A stretch of DNA of 42,653 bases, from assembly GCA_030653405.1 (NCBI GenBank), contig JAURZO010000255.1:1-42653 (forward strand), in the 5' to 3' direction. The number at the start of each line of letters is the position of its first letter. Position 1 is the first letter of the stretch. Source of the stretch: Zwartia sp. (GTDB taxonomy: Bacteria > Pseudomonadota > Gammaproteobacteria > Burkholderiales > Burkholderiaceae_B). Positions 1-9,004 of this stretch are shown here, piece by piece. Below the pieces are notes generated by a model, which worked only from the letters and a program-made list of their open reading frames with translations, was not told the DNA's origin and searched no databases. The translations under genes and the position numbers were made by a program.

Positions 1-2667
1 GAAACTCTTCCGATATCACTCGAAGAAGAAATGCGCCGCAGTTACCTCGATTATGCAATGAGCGTAATTGTAGGGCGCGCCCTCCCGGATGTCCGGGATG
101 GTCTTAAGCCTGTGCACCGTCGCGTGTTGTTCGCGATGCACGAGCTGAATAACGACTGGAACCGCGCCTATAAAAAGTCCGCGCGTATTGTTGGTGACGT
201 GATTGGTAAATACCACCCTCATGGTGACCAAGCTGTCTACGACACAATCGTGCGTATGGCGCAGGACTTTTCACTACGCTATATGTTAGTGGACGGTCAG
301 GGTAACTTCGGCTCGATTGACGGTGACAGTGCCGCTGCGATGCGATACACCGAAATTCGTCTGTCCAAAATCGCGCATGAACTGTTGGCCGATATTGATC
401 AGGAAACGGTCGACTTCGGTCCAAACTATGACGGCAGCGAAAACGAGCCGCTCTTGTTGCCTTCGCGGCTCCCCAATTTGCTGGTCAATGGTAGCTCGGG
501 TATTGCGGTCGGCATGGCCACGAATATTCCGCCACACAATCTCGCCGAAGTCGTAGACGGCTGCTTGTATTGCCTGCGCAATCCAGAATGCACGATCGAC
601 GAGCTGATCGAGTTAATCCCTGCGCCAGATTTTCCGACCGGCGGCATCATATACGGCATTGTTGGTGTGCGTGAGGGTTACCGCACGGGTCGTGGTCGCG
701 TCATCATGCGCGCTAAAACACACTTCGAGGATATCGGCAATAACCGTCAGTCCATCGTGGTCGATGCTTTGCCCTATCAGGTCAATAAAAAGACACTGCA
801 AGAACGCATCGCTGAGCTCGTGAACGATAAGAAAGTCGAAGGTATTTCCGATATCCGCGATGAGTCTGACAAAGACGGTATGCGCTTGGTGATCGAGCTC
901 AAGCGCGGCGAAGTCCCCGAGGTGATTCTTAATAATCTCTACAAGCACACGCAGCTTCAAGATACATTCGGCATGAACCTGGTCGCGCTGGTTGATGGCC
1001 AGCCGCGCTTGCTCAATCTTAAGCAGATGGTGGAGTACTTCTTGTCCCATCGCCGCGAGGTGGTAACGCGTCGCACGGTGTTCCAGTTGCGCAAAGCGCG
1101 CGAACGCGGCCATGTGCTTGAGGGACTCGCTGTTGCCTTGGCTAACATCGATGAGTTCATCGCGATTATCAAAGCGGCTCCTACGCCGCCCGTCGCGCGT
1201 CAGGACTTGATGGACAAGTCCTGGGATTCTTCGCTTGTGCGCGAAATGCTTTCTCGAGCCGACACCGAAACGATTGGTGGTCGTAGCGCCTATCGTCCGG
1301 ACAAACTACCGGATTCCTTTGGTTTGCAGGCCGATGGCATGTATCGCTTGAGCGAAACGCAAGCTCAGGAAATTCTGAACATGCGTCTGCAGCGTCTGAC
1401 CGGACTCGAGCAAGACAAAATCGTCAGTGAGTACAAGTCCGTCATGGACACGATTTCTGATTTGTTGGATATCTTGGCGCGACCAGAGCGCATCACAGTC
1501 ATCATCAGTGACGAGCTGCAAGCGATCAAAACCGAGTTCTCGATCAATGCCAAGGATGCGCGTCGCTCGGATATCGAGTTGAATGCATACGAGCTCGATA
1601 CCGAAGACCTGATTACGCCAGCAGATATGGTCGTGACCTTGTCGCATGGTGGCTATATCAAGAGTCAACCGTTGTCAGAGTATCGGTCTCAGCGTCGTGG
1701 TGGTCGTGGCAAGCAGGCGACGGCGACCAAAGAAAACGATTGGATCGATCAGCTCTTTATTGCGAATACGCATGACTTCCTGTTGTGCTTCTCCGACCGT
1801 GGCCGTGTCTACTGGCTCAAGGTCTGGGAAGTGCCACAAGGCACGAGGATCTCTCGTGGCAAGCCGATCGTCAATATGTTCCCCTTGATCGACGGTGAAA
1901 AAATTACTGTCGTATTGCCGATCAAAGCTTTCAGCGATGATCAAACCGTATTCATGGCCACCTCTCGCGGCACAGTGAAAAAGACGCCACTGTCGGACTT
2001 CTCCAATCCACGCAAAGCCGGCATTATTGCAGTTGATCTCGATGAGGGTGATTTCCTGATCGGCGCCGAGTTAACGGACGGCAAGCATGATGTCATGCTG
2101 TTCTCCGATTCAGGCAAAGCCGTGCGCTTCGATGAGAATGATGTCCGTCCGATGGGTCGCAATGCCCGAGGCGTGCGCGGCATGATGCTCGAAGAAGGTC
2201 AGCAGGTCATTGCGATGCTTGTCTCTGGCGACGAAACACAGACGGTTCTGACTGCGACGCAAAATGGTTACGGCAAGCGTACCCCGATTGCCGAATACAC
2301 CCGCCACGGACGCGGTACTAAAGGCATGATCGCGATTCAGACTTCCGCACGAAACGGCAAGGTTGTGGGGGCCGTTCTGGCCAATGCTACCGATGAGATC
2401 ATGTTGATCACGACCGGTGGCGTGTTGGTGCGCACACGTGTCGCAGAAATTCGCGAAATGGGTCGCGCCACGCAAGGCGTCACACTGATAAGCGTCGATG
2501 ATGGCAGTATGTTGTCGGGTGTGCGCAGAGTTGTAGAGAGCGATGCGGATGACGACATCGAGGCGGATCCAGTCGCAGCGACTGACCCCTCCGCAGATGC
2601 ACCGGATGCATCCGCAAAACCTGATGCATCGGCAGGCAAGACTGATGAGGCTGGATCGGAGTCTTAA
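1..2667 (+). CDS. gyrA: DNA gyrase subunit A, 5' end cut by the window edge
   Basis: GyrA is the breakage-reunion subunit of DNA gyrase, which adds negative supercoils using ATP hydrolysed by GyrB. The frame is open from base 1, and the first in-window Met (base 31) is internal, so about six N-terminal residues lie outside. In E. coli numbering (Met at base 31 is residue 17) the catalytic Tyr122 is present in MRYTE. The GyrA box QRRGGRGK, needed for DNA wrapping, lies near base 1690, and six beta-pinwheel blades follow. The protein ends in an acidic Asp/Ala/Pro-rich tail of about 45 residues. The residue at position 83 of the quinolone-resistance region is Gln (codon at 229-231) instead of the usual Ser. 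serC starts one base after the stop, so the two are probably cotranscribed. Confidence 0.98.
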   Translation, partial: ETLPISLEEEMRRSYLDYAMSVIVGRALPDVRDGLKPVHRRVLFAMHELNNDWNRAYKKSARIVGDVIGKYHPHGDQAVYDTIVRMAQDFSLRYMLVDGQGNFGSIDGDSAAAMRYTEIRLSKIAHELLADIDQETVDFGPNYDGSENEPLLLPSRLPNLLVNGSSGIAVGMATNIPPHNLAEVVDGCLYCLRNPECTIDELIELIPAPDFPTGGIIYGIVGVREGYRTGRGRVIMRAKTHFEDIGNNRQSIVVDALPYQVNKKTLQERIAELVNDKKVEGISDIRDESDKDGMRLVIELKRGEVPEVILNNLYKHTQLQDTFGMNLVALVDGQPRLLNLKQMVEYFLSHRREVVTRRTVFQLRKARERGHVLEGLAVALANIDEFIAIIKAAPTPPVARQDLMDKSWDSSLVREMLSRADTETIGGRSAYRPDKLPDSFGLQADGMYRLSETQAQEILNMRLQRLTGLEQDKIVSEYKSVMDTISDLLDILARPERITVIISDELQAIKTEFSINAKDARRSDIELNAYELDTEDLITPADMVVTLSHGGYIKSQPLSEYRSQRRGGRGKQATATKENDWIDQLFIANTHDFLLCFSDRGRVYWLKVWEVPQGTRISRGKPIVNMFPLIDGEKITVVLPIKAFSDDQTVFMATSRGTVKKTPLSDFSNPRKAGIIAVDLDEGDFLIGAELTDGKHDVMLFSDSGKAVRFDENDVRPMGRNARGVRGMMLEEGQQVIAMLVSGDETQTVLTATQNGYGKRTPIAEYTRHGRGTKGMIAIQTSARNGKVVGAVLANATDEIMLITTGGVLVRTRVAEIREMGRATQGVTLISVDDGSMLSGVRRVVESDADDDIEADPVAATDPSADAPDASAKPDASAGKTDEAGSES

Positions 2668-2668
2668 A

Positions 2669-3799
2669 ATGGCGCGCCCCTGGAATTTTTCCGCAGGGCC
2701 GTCCGCAATGCCTGAGTCTGTGCTCAGGCAGGCTGCGGCGGAAATGTTGGACTGGCATGGTTCAGGCATGTCTGTGATGGAAATGAGCCATCGCGGCAAG
2801 CAGTTCGTGGAAATCTGCTCGCAAGCCGAGGCAGACTTACGCGAGCTGCTGTGCATCACAGACGACTACGCAGTGTTGTTTATGCAAGGTGGTGCGACGG
2901 CTGAAAACGCCATCGTTCCGCTGAATCTTCTTGGTCGTGTCGCAGTGCCCAAGGCTGATTTTGTGATCAGCGGTATTTGGGCGAAAAAGTCGTTTCAAGA
3001 GTGTCAGCGTTACGGTGACGCGAACGTGGCGGCAACGAACGCTTCTGAGACAGTGATTGATGGGCGGTCTCAGGCTGCATCCACATGGCTGCCCGCATCG
3101 AGCTCATGGAAAGTCAGACCAGATGCCGCGTATCTGCATCTGTGCAGTAACGAAACAATTGGTGGCATCGAGAGCATGGACTGGCCTGATACCGCCGAGC
3201 TCGGTGCGCCCGATGTGCCTCTGGTCGTGGATGCCTCTTCGCATTTTCTGTCTCGACCCATGCCCGTCGATCGTACCGGCATGATTTTCGCCGGCGCCCA
3301 AAAAAACGCGGGTCCCGCAGGTCTGACTGTCGTTATTGTGCGTCGAGATCTGATTGGACATGCGTTGCCTATTTGTCCCTCCGCTTTTGACTATGTCAAC
3401 GTTGCACGCGAAAAGTCTATGTACAACACGCCACCGACCTACGCTATATACGTAGCCGGTTTGGTATTCAAGTGGTTAAAAGAGCAGGGTGGCCTGGCTG
3501 CGATCGAGCAGAAAAATATCGCCAAGTCACAAATGCTCTATGACTATTTTGATCAAAGCGCTTTTTATTCGGTACCGGTTCATCGCTCCGTGCGCTCGAG
3601 GATGAATGCGCCTTTCTTCCTTTCGAACACCTCCTTAGAGAGTGTGTTCTTAGCCGGTGCCGAGGCACGCGGGTTGATGCAGTTAAAGGGTCACAAGAGC
3701 GTGGGCGGTATGCGCGCCTCTGTCTATAACGCGATGCCGCTCGAAGGCGTAGTGGCATTGATCGACTATCTCAAGGATTTCGAGCGCTCTCATGGATGA
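2669..3799 (+). CDS. serC: Phosphoserine aminotransferase
   Basis: SerC is a PLP enzyme that converts 3-phosphohydroxypyruvate and glutamate to phosphoserine in serine synthesis; it also acts in the pathway to pyridoxal phosphate. The 376-residue protein begins MARPWNFSAGPSAMP, the typical N-terminus. Lys212 in the AGAQKNAGPAG motif is the expected PLP lysine. The ATG at 2669 is chosen over upstream in-frame starts because it matches the family N-terminus and has GGAG at 2658-2661, inside the end of gyrA. The last 8 bases overlap pheA. It is the first biosynthetic gene of the serC-pheA-hisC-tyrA-aroA-cmk-rpsA supraoperon known from beta- and gammaproteobacteria. In the same genome pdxJ (34151) uses a downstream product of this route. 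Confidence 0.97.
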   Translation: MARPWNFSAGPSAMPESVLRQAAAEMLDWHGSGMSVMEMSHRGKQFVEICSQAEADLRELLCITDDYAVLFMQGGATAENAIVPLNLLGRVAVPKADFVISGIWAKKSFQECQRYGDANVAATNASETVIDGRSQAASTWLPASSSWKVRPDAAYLHLCSNETIGGIESMDWPDTAELGAPDVPLVVDASSHFLSRPMPVDRTGMIFAGAQKNAGPAGLTVVIVRRDLIGHALPICPSAFDYVNVAREKSMYNTPPTYAIYVAGLVFKWLKEQGGLAAIEQKNIAKSQMLYDYFDQSAFYSVPVHRSVRSRMNAPFFLSNTSLESVFLAGAEARGLMQLKGHKSVGGMRASVYNAMPLEGVVALIDYLKDFERSHG

Positions 3800-4877
3800 G
3801 TCATTGCAAGCTCAGTTATTACCCCTTCGTCAGCGTATCGATCAGATCGACGCAGAAATTCTTGACTTACTGAACAAGCGCGCCCTAACTGCGCAACAAG
3901 TCGGCGAGGTCAAGCACGCGCATCACGCAGAGGGGCCTGTCCTTCGTCCTGAGCGTGAAGCGCAGGTCATACGCCAGCTTCAGGGACTGAATCGTGGCCC
4001 TTTTCCCGCTGAGGCCGTGGCTTCAGTTTGGACCGAGATTATCTCTGCCTGTCGCGGGCTTGAGCAGTCACTCACTGTTGCCTTTCTCGGGCCAGCGGGC
4101 TCTTTTTCCGAACAAGCGGCGTTTGAACACTTTGGTCACTCGGTGACCGGTTTAGCCTGCCCGTCTTTTGACGAGGTGTTCCGGGCTGTCGAAGCGGGTG
4201 CGGCCCAAGTCGGTATGGTGCCAGTTGAAAACTCCACCGAAGGTGCAGTGAACCGCACCCTTGACTTATTGCTTGGCTCATCATTGCGTATTTTGGGTGA
4301 GCGATCTTTGCTGATTCGCCATTGCTTGCTCACCAAGAGTGGCAACATGCAGGGCATCACCAAAATACTGGCGCATCCCCAAGCGCTGGCACAGTGTCAA
4401 AACTGGCTGAACCGAGAGTACCCTGGGGTGCCGCGCGAGCCTGTCTCGAGCAATTCCGAAGCCGCCCGTCTGGCCTCCCTTGATCCGTCGATTGCCGCGA
4501 TTGCCAGCGATGTCGCGGCTCAAACGTGGGGATTACAAGTCGTGGCGCTTGGTATTCAGGATGACTCGCAGAACAGAACGCGCTTTCTCGCAATTGGTAA
4601 GCTGGATATTTTGCCAAGCGGTCGCGATAAGACGAGTCTGATTCTCGCTGTCCCTAACCGCGCGGGTGCTGTGTATCAAATGTTGTCACCCTTGTCTGAA
4701 AATGGCGTTTCTATGACGCGGTTTGAATCGCGCCCCGCGCGGACAGGTCAATGGGAATATTATTTTTATGTCGACATAGAAGGACACTGCGAAGATACGC
4801 GGGTCAAAAAAGCCCTCGCGACGCTTGAGTCCCAGTGCGCCTTTTACAAGTTGCTGGGCTCTTATCCTGCACAATAA
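3792..4877 (+). CDS. pheA: Bifunctional chorismate mutase / prephenate dehydratase (P-protein)
   Basis: It converts chorismate to prephenate and then to phenylpyruvate for phenylalanine synthesis. The 361 residues show three parts. The AroQ-type mutase helix bundle covers about 1-90 (LRQRIDQIDAEILDLL). The prephenate dehydratase domain covers about 95-275, starting VAFLGPAGSFSEQAA and carrying NSTEGAV and the TRF catalytic motif. A C-terminal ACT domain follows with the ESRP motif, which in this family binds phenylalanine for feedback inhibition. The start codon overlaps the serC stop by 8 bases, which suggests translational coupling. The length is normal for the fused betaproteobacterial enzyme. 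Confidence 0.97.
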   Translation: MDESLQAQLLPLRQRIDQIDAEILDLLNKRALTAQQVGEVKHAHHAEGPVLRPEREAQVIRQLQGLNRGPFPAEAVASVWTEIISACRGLEQSLTVAFLGPAGSFSEQAAFEHFGHSVTGLACPSFDEVFRAVEAGAAQVGMVPVENSTEGAVNRTLDLLLGSSLRILGERSLLIRHCLLTKSGNMQGITKILAHPQALAQCQNWLNREYPGVPREPVSSNSEAARLASLDPSIAAIASDVAAQTWGLQVVALGIQDDSQNRTRFLAIGKLDILPSGRDKTSLILAVPNRAGAVYQMLSPLSENGVSMTRFESRPARTGQWEYYFYVDIEGHCEDTRVKKALATLESQCAFYKLLGSYPAQ

Positions 4878-4928
4878 GCGCATTGATTTCCTTTTATCCC
4901 TCCATTCAGTTTTGCTGGTGTCCATCTC

Positions 4929-6059
4929 ATGTCCACTCAACATTCCACGCTGATTCCGCCTCCGCATATCGCGGCGATCGCACCTTATCAGGCTGGCAAA
5001 CCAATCGAAGAACTTGCCCGCGAGTTTGGCCTGGATCCGGCCAATATCGTAAAACTCGCCTCTAACGAAAATCCGCTGGGGATGCCAGCGTCTGCTCAGC
5101 GCGCGATTACTGAGGCAATGTCCGGTTTAGGCCGTTACCCGGACCCTGCAGGCTTTGATCTCAAAAAGGCCTTATCTGAGCGCTACGATGTGCCACAAAA
5201 CTGGCTGACACTGGGTAACGGATCGAACGACATTCTGGAGTTAGTTGCCTCTGCGCTTCTCGAGCCTGGCAGTTCTGTTGTCTACTCCCAATATGCGTTT
5301 GTTGTGTATCGGCTTGCCACGCAGGCACGGGGCGCCGAGCATATCGTTGTGCCTGCCAAAAATCATGGTCACGACTTGCCCGCGATGCTTCATGCGATTC
5401 GCGACACGACACGACTGGTATTTATCGCCAACCCCAACAATCCCACTGGTACGTATTTGCCGAATGACGAAATCGAGTCCTTTCTGGCTGCAGTGGCCCA
5501 GCGCCATGGCTCGCGTGTCACCGTGGTGCTTGATGAGGCCTACAACGAGTTTCTTGAGCCGCACTTGCGCGTAGACAGCATCGGTCTGGTCAAGCGTTAT
5601 CCGAACTTGTTGGTGTCACGCAGCTTTTCAAAGGCCTATGGTTTAGCAGGTTTGCGTGTGGGCTTTGGTGTTGCGCAGCCAGTGTTGACTGATCTGCTCA
5701 ACCGTGTGCGTCAGCCTTTTAACGTGAATTCTCTTGCTCAGGCTGCAGCGATCGCGGCGTTGGGAGACACCGAGTTTCTCAAGAAAAGTTTCGAAGTGAA
5801 TCGTGCGGGCAAAGAGCAGTTGCAGGCGGCATTTAAGAAGCTGGGCTTGAACTATGTGCCGAGTTTTTCAAATTTTGTCCTGGTCCAGGTCGGAGATGCG
5901 GCCCAGGTCAATCTTGAGCTGCTCAAGCGCGGGGTGATTGTGCGTCCCGTCAAAGGAGACGGGTTGCCTGAGTGGTTACGCGTCTCAATCGGATTGCCGC
6001 ACGAAAATCAAAAGTTTATCGATGCGCTGACCGCGATTATGAGGCTCCATAATTTATGA
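4929..6059 (+). CDS. hisC: Histidinol-phosphate / aromatic aminotransferase (HisC family)
   Basis: A 376-residue class I/II PLP aminotransferase of the HisC family. Visible motifs are SNENPLG near residue 45, NPNNPTGT near 168-175, LDEAY near 201, and the PLP lysine Lys235 in SFSKAYGLAGLR. The enzyme transaminates histidinol phosphate in histidine synthesis. Its place between pheA and tyrA suggests it also, or mainly, works as the broad-specificity aromatic aminotransferase of this supraoperon; this is inferred from context. A second hisC in a histidine operon elsewhere would support that. The ATG at 4929 has only a weak ribosome-binding site. The stop overlaps tyrA by four bases (ATGA). Confidence 0.95.
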   Translation: MSTQHSTLIPPPHIAAIAPYQAGKPIEELAREFGLDPANIVKLASNENPLGMPASAQRAITEAMSGLGRYPDPAGFDLKKALSERYDVPQNWLTLGNGSNDILELVASALLEPGSSVVYSQYAFVVYRLATQARGAEHIVVPAKNHGHDLPAMLHAIRDTTRLVFIANPNNPTGTYLPNDEIESFLAAVAQRHGSRVTVVLDEAYNEFLEPHLRVDSIGLVKRYPNLLVSRSFSKAYGLAGLRVGFGVAQPVLTDLLNRVRQPFNVNSLAQAAAIAALGDTEFLKKSFEVNRAGKEQLQAAFKKLGLNYVPSFSNFVLVQVGDAAQVNLELLKRGVIVRPVKGDGLPEWLRVSIGLPHENQKFIDALTAIMRLHNL

Positions 6060-6976
6060 GTACAGGCAATATGAATGCGTCGGCTCACGCCTCAACGGAC
6101 ACGACGCCGCTCAAAATTGCCACGCTCGCAGTAGTGGGTGTGGGGCTAATCGGCGGCTCTTTCGCGGCAGCACTTAAGCAGGCTGGCTGTGTCGATACGG
6201 TGCTGGGTGCCGGCCGTCGTCCCGAGACCCTTCAAGAGGCTGTTCGCTTGGGCCTGATCGACGAAGCAGTGAGCCTGAAAGACGCTGCAGAACGCGCCGA
6301 TTTGATTTTCCTTGCAGCGCCGGTTGGCGCATTTGAGGCAATTTTCCGCGAACTGGCCCCCACTTTAGGTGCCAAGACAGTGATTACCGATGGTGGCAGC
6401 ACCAAGCAAAACGTCATTGAGGCGGCCCGCGCGGGTTTGCAAGCACGTCTTGCGCAGTTTGTTCCTGGTCATCCGATGGCAGGGTCTCACGAAAAAGGTC
6501 CTCAAGCCGCCGATCCAAAACTGTATGTCGGTCGTCGCGTGATGCTCACTCCTTTGGTTGAAAATCATCCGCAAGACGTGGAGCTCGTGCGCCGTGCTTG
6601 GCAAACTTGCGGCGCAAACGTGGTCACCATCGAGCCTTCACAGCATGATGGCGTAGTGGCGGCGATTAGTCATATGCCTCATTGGGTCGCAGCGCTCTTC
6701 ATGGAATACATCACGCACAGCGATGATGCCACGTTGAAGTTACAGACCGCAGGTTCTGGGTTTAAAGACTTTACCCGCGTGGCGCAAGGCTCTCCAGAAA
6801 TGTGGCGCGACATTTTTATCGCCAACCGTTCTGCCATGCTGGCTGAATTGCAGTCGCTCAAAATCGTCTTTGAGCGTGCCGAGCATGCGTTGCGGGAGGG
6901 CGATGCAGTCTGGCTCGAAGAGATGCTTGACCATGCTTCAAAAGCGCGTCGTGACTGGCAGGATCTCGGCGCATGA
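6056..6976 (+). CDS. tyrA: Prephenate/arogenate dehydrogenase
   Basis: TyrA performs the NAD(P)-dependent oxidative decarboxylation of prephenate or arogenate in tyrosine synthesis. The 306-residue protein has a Rossmann fold with GVGLIGGSF near residue 26 after a short Ala/Ser/Thr-rich extension. It also has the family motif HPMAGSHEKGP near residue 140, containing the catalytic His. There is no chorismate mutase or ACT domain, so it is the simple monofunctional form. The ATGA overlaps with hisC upstream and aroA downstream indicate coupled translation. GAGG at 6041-6044 is the likely ribosome-binding site. NAD versus NADP preference cannot be read with confidence. Confidence 0.95.
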   Translation: MSTGNMNASAHASTDTTPLKIATLAVVGVGLIGGSFAAALKQAGCVDTVLGAGRRPETLQEAVRLGLIDEAVSLKDAAERADLIFLAAPVGAFEAIFRELAPTLGAKTVITDGGSTKQNVIEAARAGLQARLAQFVPGHPMAGSHEKGPQAADPKLYVGRRVMLTPLVENHPQDVELVRRAWQTCGANVVTIEPSQHDGVVAAISHMPHWVAALFMEYITHSDDATLKLQTAGSGFKDFTRVAQGSPEMWRDIFIANRSAMLAELQSLKIVFERAEHALREGDAVWLEEMLDHASKARRDWQDLGA

Positions 6977-8289
6977 GTAAACGCTCGTTCATTGATTTAC
7001 CCTCTGCGACACGTGCTCAGGGCATCGTTACTTTGCCGGGCTCTAAAAGTATCTCTAACCGTGTTTTGCTTTTGTCTGCCTTGGCACAAGGTCAGACTCG
7101 GATAGACGGCTTACTCGAGTCCGACGACACGGCGGTGATGCTGGCTGCCTTGAAAAAACTTGGAGTGCTAATCGAACCGCATTCGACCGACTCCGTGAGC
7201 GTGACCGGTGTATCGCTTTTTCCAGTTAAGCAAGCCGATTTATTCATGGGCAATGCTGGCACGGCGATTCGGCCCTTGACTGCAGCGCTTGCCATGATGG
7301 GTGGACATTACACACTATCAGGTGTCCCTCGGATGCATGAACGTCCGATCGGTGATTTAGTCGACGGCTTACGTGAAATGGGCGCCCGACTGAATTATCT
7401 GGATAACCCCGGCTATCCACCATTAGAAATCTTGACGCCGGAGCTCCTCAGTGACCGGGTGCGTGTCCAAGGCTCGGTATCGAGTCAGTTTCTGACCGCA
7501 GTTCTGATGGCGGGACCTCTGGCGGTTGCGCGCTCCGGTCGTCCATTGACGGTCGAGGTGGTGGGGGAGTTGATTTCTAAGCCCTATATTGAAATCACTT
7601 TGAATCTCATGGCCCGTTTTGGCGTGAATGTCGAGCGTCGAGGATGGCAGGAGTTTGTGGTGCCGGCAGGTGCTGCTTATCGCTCACCCGGTACGATTTT
7701 TGTTGAGGGCGATGCGTCATCCGCTTCCTATTTTCTTGCGTTGGGAGCGATCGGGGGCGGACCCGTCAAAGTTGTCGGTGTTGGTGCTCAGAGTATTCAG
7801 GGTGATGTGGCCTTTGCGGATGTTGTCGCGGCGATGGGCGCACAAGTCCATCGTGAGTCCTCCTCCATCGAAGTGACGGGCATCGATATCGCTGCAGGTC
7901 AAAAGCTCAAAGCGTTTGACGCTGACTTCAATTTGATTCCTGATGCGGCGATGACCGCTGCGGCACTCGCCTTGTTTGCCGATGGCCCTTGCACGTTGCG
8001 CAACATCGGTAGTTGGCGCGTCAAAGAAACGGATCGTATCCATGCGATGGAGACGGAGCTTCGCAAGCTAGGCTCGCGCGTTGAAAGCGGTCAGGACTGG
8101 CTGCGCGTCTACCCTGTCGAGTCTGGTCAGTGGCAGGATGCCAGTATTGATACCTACGATGATCACCGTATTGCCATGTGTTTTTCCTTAGCGGCTTTTG
8201 GTGAGTCGCGCGTGAGGATCATGGATCCGGGATGCGTCAGCAAGACCTTTCCCACCTATTTCGATGTGTTGGCGGGGCTCCTGTCATGA
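6973..8289 (+). CDS. aroA: 3-phosphoshikimate 1-carboxyvinyltransferase (EPSP synthase)
   Basis: AroA condenses shikimate-3-phosphate with phosphoenolpyruvate, the sixth step of the shikimate pathway. The 438-residue protein starts its first domain with LPGSKSISNRVLLLSALA. It carries the PEP-site stretch GNAGTAIRPL, which matches the class I glyphosate-sensitive form (Gly and Thr at the E. coli 96/97 positions). The motifs RMHERPIGDLVDGLR and, near the end, DDHRIAM are also present. It overlaps tyrA and cmk by four bases on each side, so it sits in the middle of a translationally coupled run. Confidence 0.98.
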   Translation: MSKRSFIDLPSATRAQGIVTLPGSKSISNRVLLLSALAQGQTRIDGLLESDDTAVMLAALKKLGVLIEPHSTDSVSVTGVSLFPVKQADLFMGNAGTAIRPLTAALAMMGGHYTLSGVPRMHERPIGDLVDGLREMGARLNYLDNPGYPPLEILTPELLSDRVRVQGSVSSQFLTAVLMAGPLAVARSGRPLTVEVVGELISKPYIEITLNLMARFGVNVERRGWQEFVVPAGAAYRSPGTIFVEGDASSASYFLALGAIGGGPVKVVGVGAQSIQGDVAFADVVAAMGAQVHRESSSIEVTGIDIAAGQKLKAFDADFNLIPDAAMTAAALALFADGPCTLRNIGSWRVKETDRIHAMETELRKLGSRVESGQDWLRVYPVESGQWQDASIDTYDDHRIAMCFSLAAFGESRVRIMDPGCVSKTFPTYFDVLAGLLS

Positions 8290-8963
8290 CCCATGCCATA
8301 CCCGTGATTACGATCGATGGTCCCACTGCGTCAGGCAAGGGAACCGTCGCCCAGCGTGTCGCGACCGCCTTGGGCTGGAGGGTGCTCGATAGTGGGGCGC
8401 TTTACCGCCTCACCGCACTTGCTGTTTTGCAAAAGGGGATCGATCCCTCCGATGCAAACACCGTCGCACAAGTGGCTCGGGATCTGCAGGTGCAGTTTCA
8501 CCCTGATGGCGTCCTGTTGGATGGCCAAGAGGTCTCTTCACTGATTCGGCAAGAGCAGGTAGGTAATCTCGCTTCTCGCCTGGCGCCGAATCCAGAGCTC
8601 AGGGACGCACTTCTTGGCCGTCAGAGGGCATTTAGACAGGAACCAGGCCTTGTCGCAGATGGTCGGGATATGGGCACGATTGTTTTTCAGGATGCCAATC
8701 TTAAGATATTTTTGGTGGCTGATGTCCAGGCGCGCGCGCAGAGAAGATGTAAGCAATTGATCGAAAAGGGAATTTCTGCTAATCTAGAAGACCTGCTTGC
8801 CGATATGCGTGAGCGAGATGCGCGTGATATCGATCGTGCAGTCGCCCCTCTACTACCTGCACAGGACGCCCATGTTGTTGATTCGTCGCATCTGACGATT
8901 GAGCAAACTGTGCAAAGCATCCTTGACCTGTGGTCAAGGGTTTTAACCACTCCACCCGCATAG
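8286..8963 (+). CDS. cmk: Cytidylate kinase
   Basis: Cmk phosphorylates CMP and dCMP with ATP. The 225-residue protein begins MTHAIPVITIDGPTASGKGT, whose P-loop GPTASGKGT spans residues 12-20. It also has the typical DSGALYR and DGRDMGT motifs. A longer in-frame reading from 8232 exists, but the ATG at 8286 fits the family N-terminus and gives the ATGA overlap with aroA seen throughout this operon. The link cmk-rpsA is conserved in proteobacteria. The stop is 41 bases before rpsA. Confidence 0.97.
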   Translation: MTHAIPVITIDGPTASGKGTVAQRVATALGWRVLDSGALYRLTALAVLQKGIDPSDANTVAQVARDLQVQFHPDGVLLDGQEVSSLIRQEQVGNLASRLAPNPELRDALLGRQRAFRQEPGLVADGRDMGTIVFQDANLKIFLVADVQARAQRRCKQLIEKGISANLEDLLADMRERDARDIDRAVAPLLPAQDAHVVDSSHLTIEQTVQSILDLWSRVLTTPPA

Positions 8964-9004
8964 GGTGTGCTACCGGCCCCAAAGGCCATCTGGACCCTCC
9001 GTAC

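Noticed and set aside
613..1113. Long reverse-strand open frame inside gyrA (166 codons)
   Set aside because: It is antisense to a highly conserved coding region, with no ribosome-binding site or known domain.
2543..2668. Upstream extension of serC by 42 residues
   Set aside because: The extra part overlaps gyrA in another frame and is Met/Arg/His-rich. The normal SerC N-terminus begins at 2669 with a good ribosome-binding site.
8930..9004. Upstream extension of rpsA
   Set aside because: It overlaps the end of cmk and does not resemble S1; MSTQQ at 9005 fits the family.
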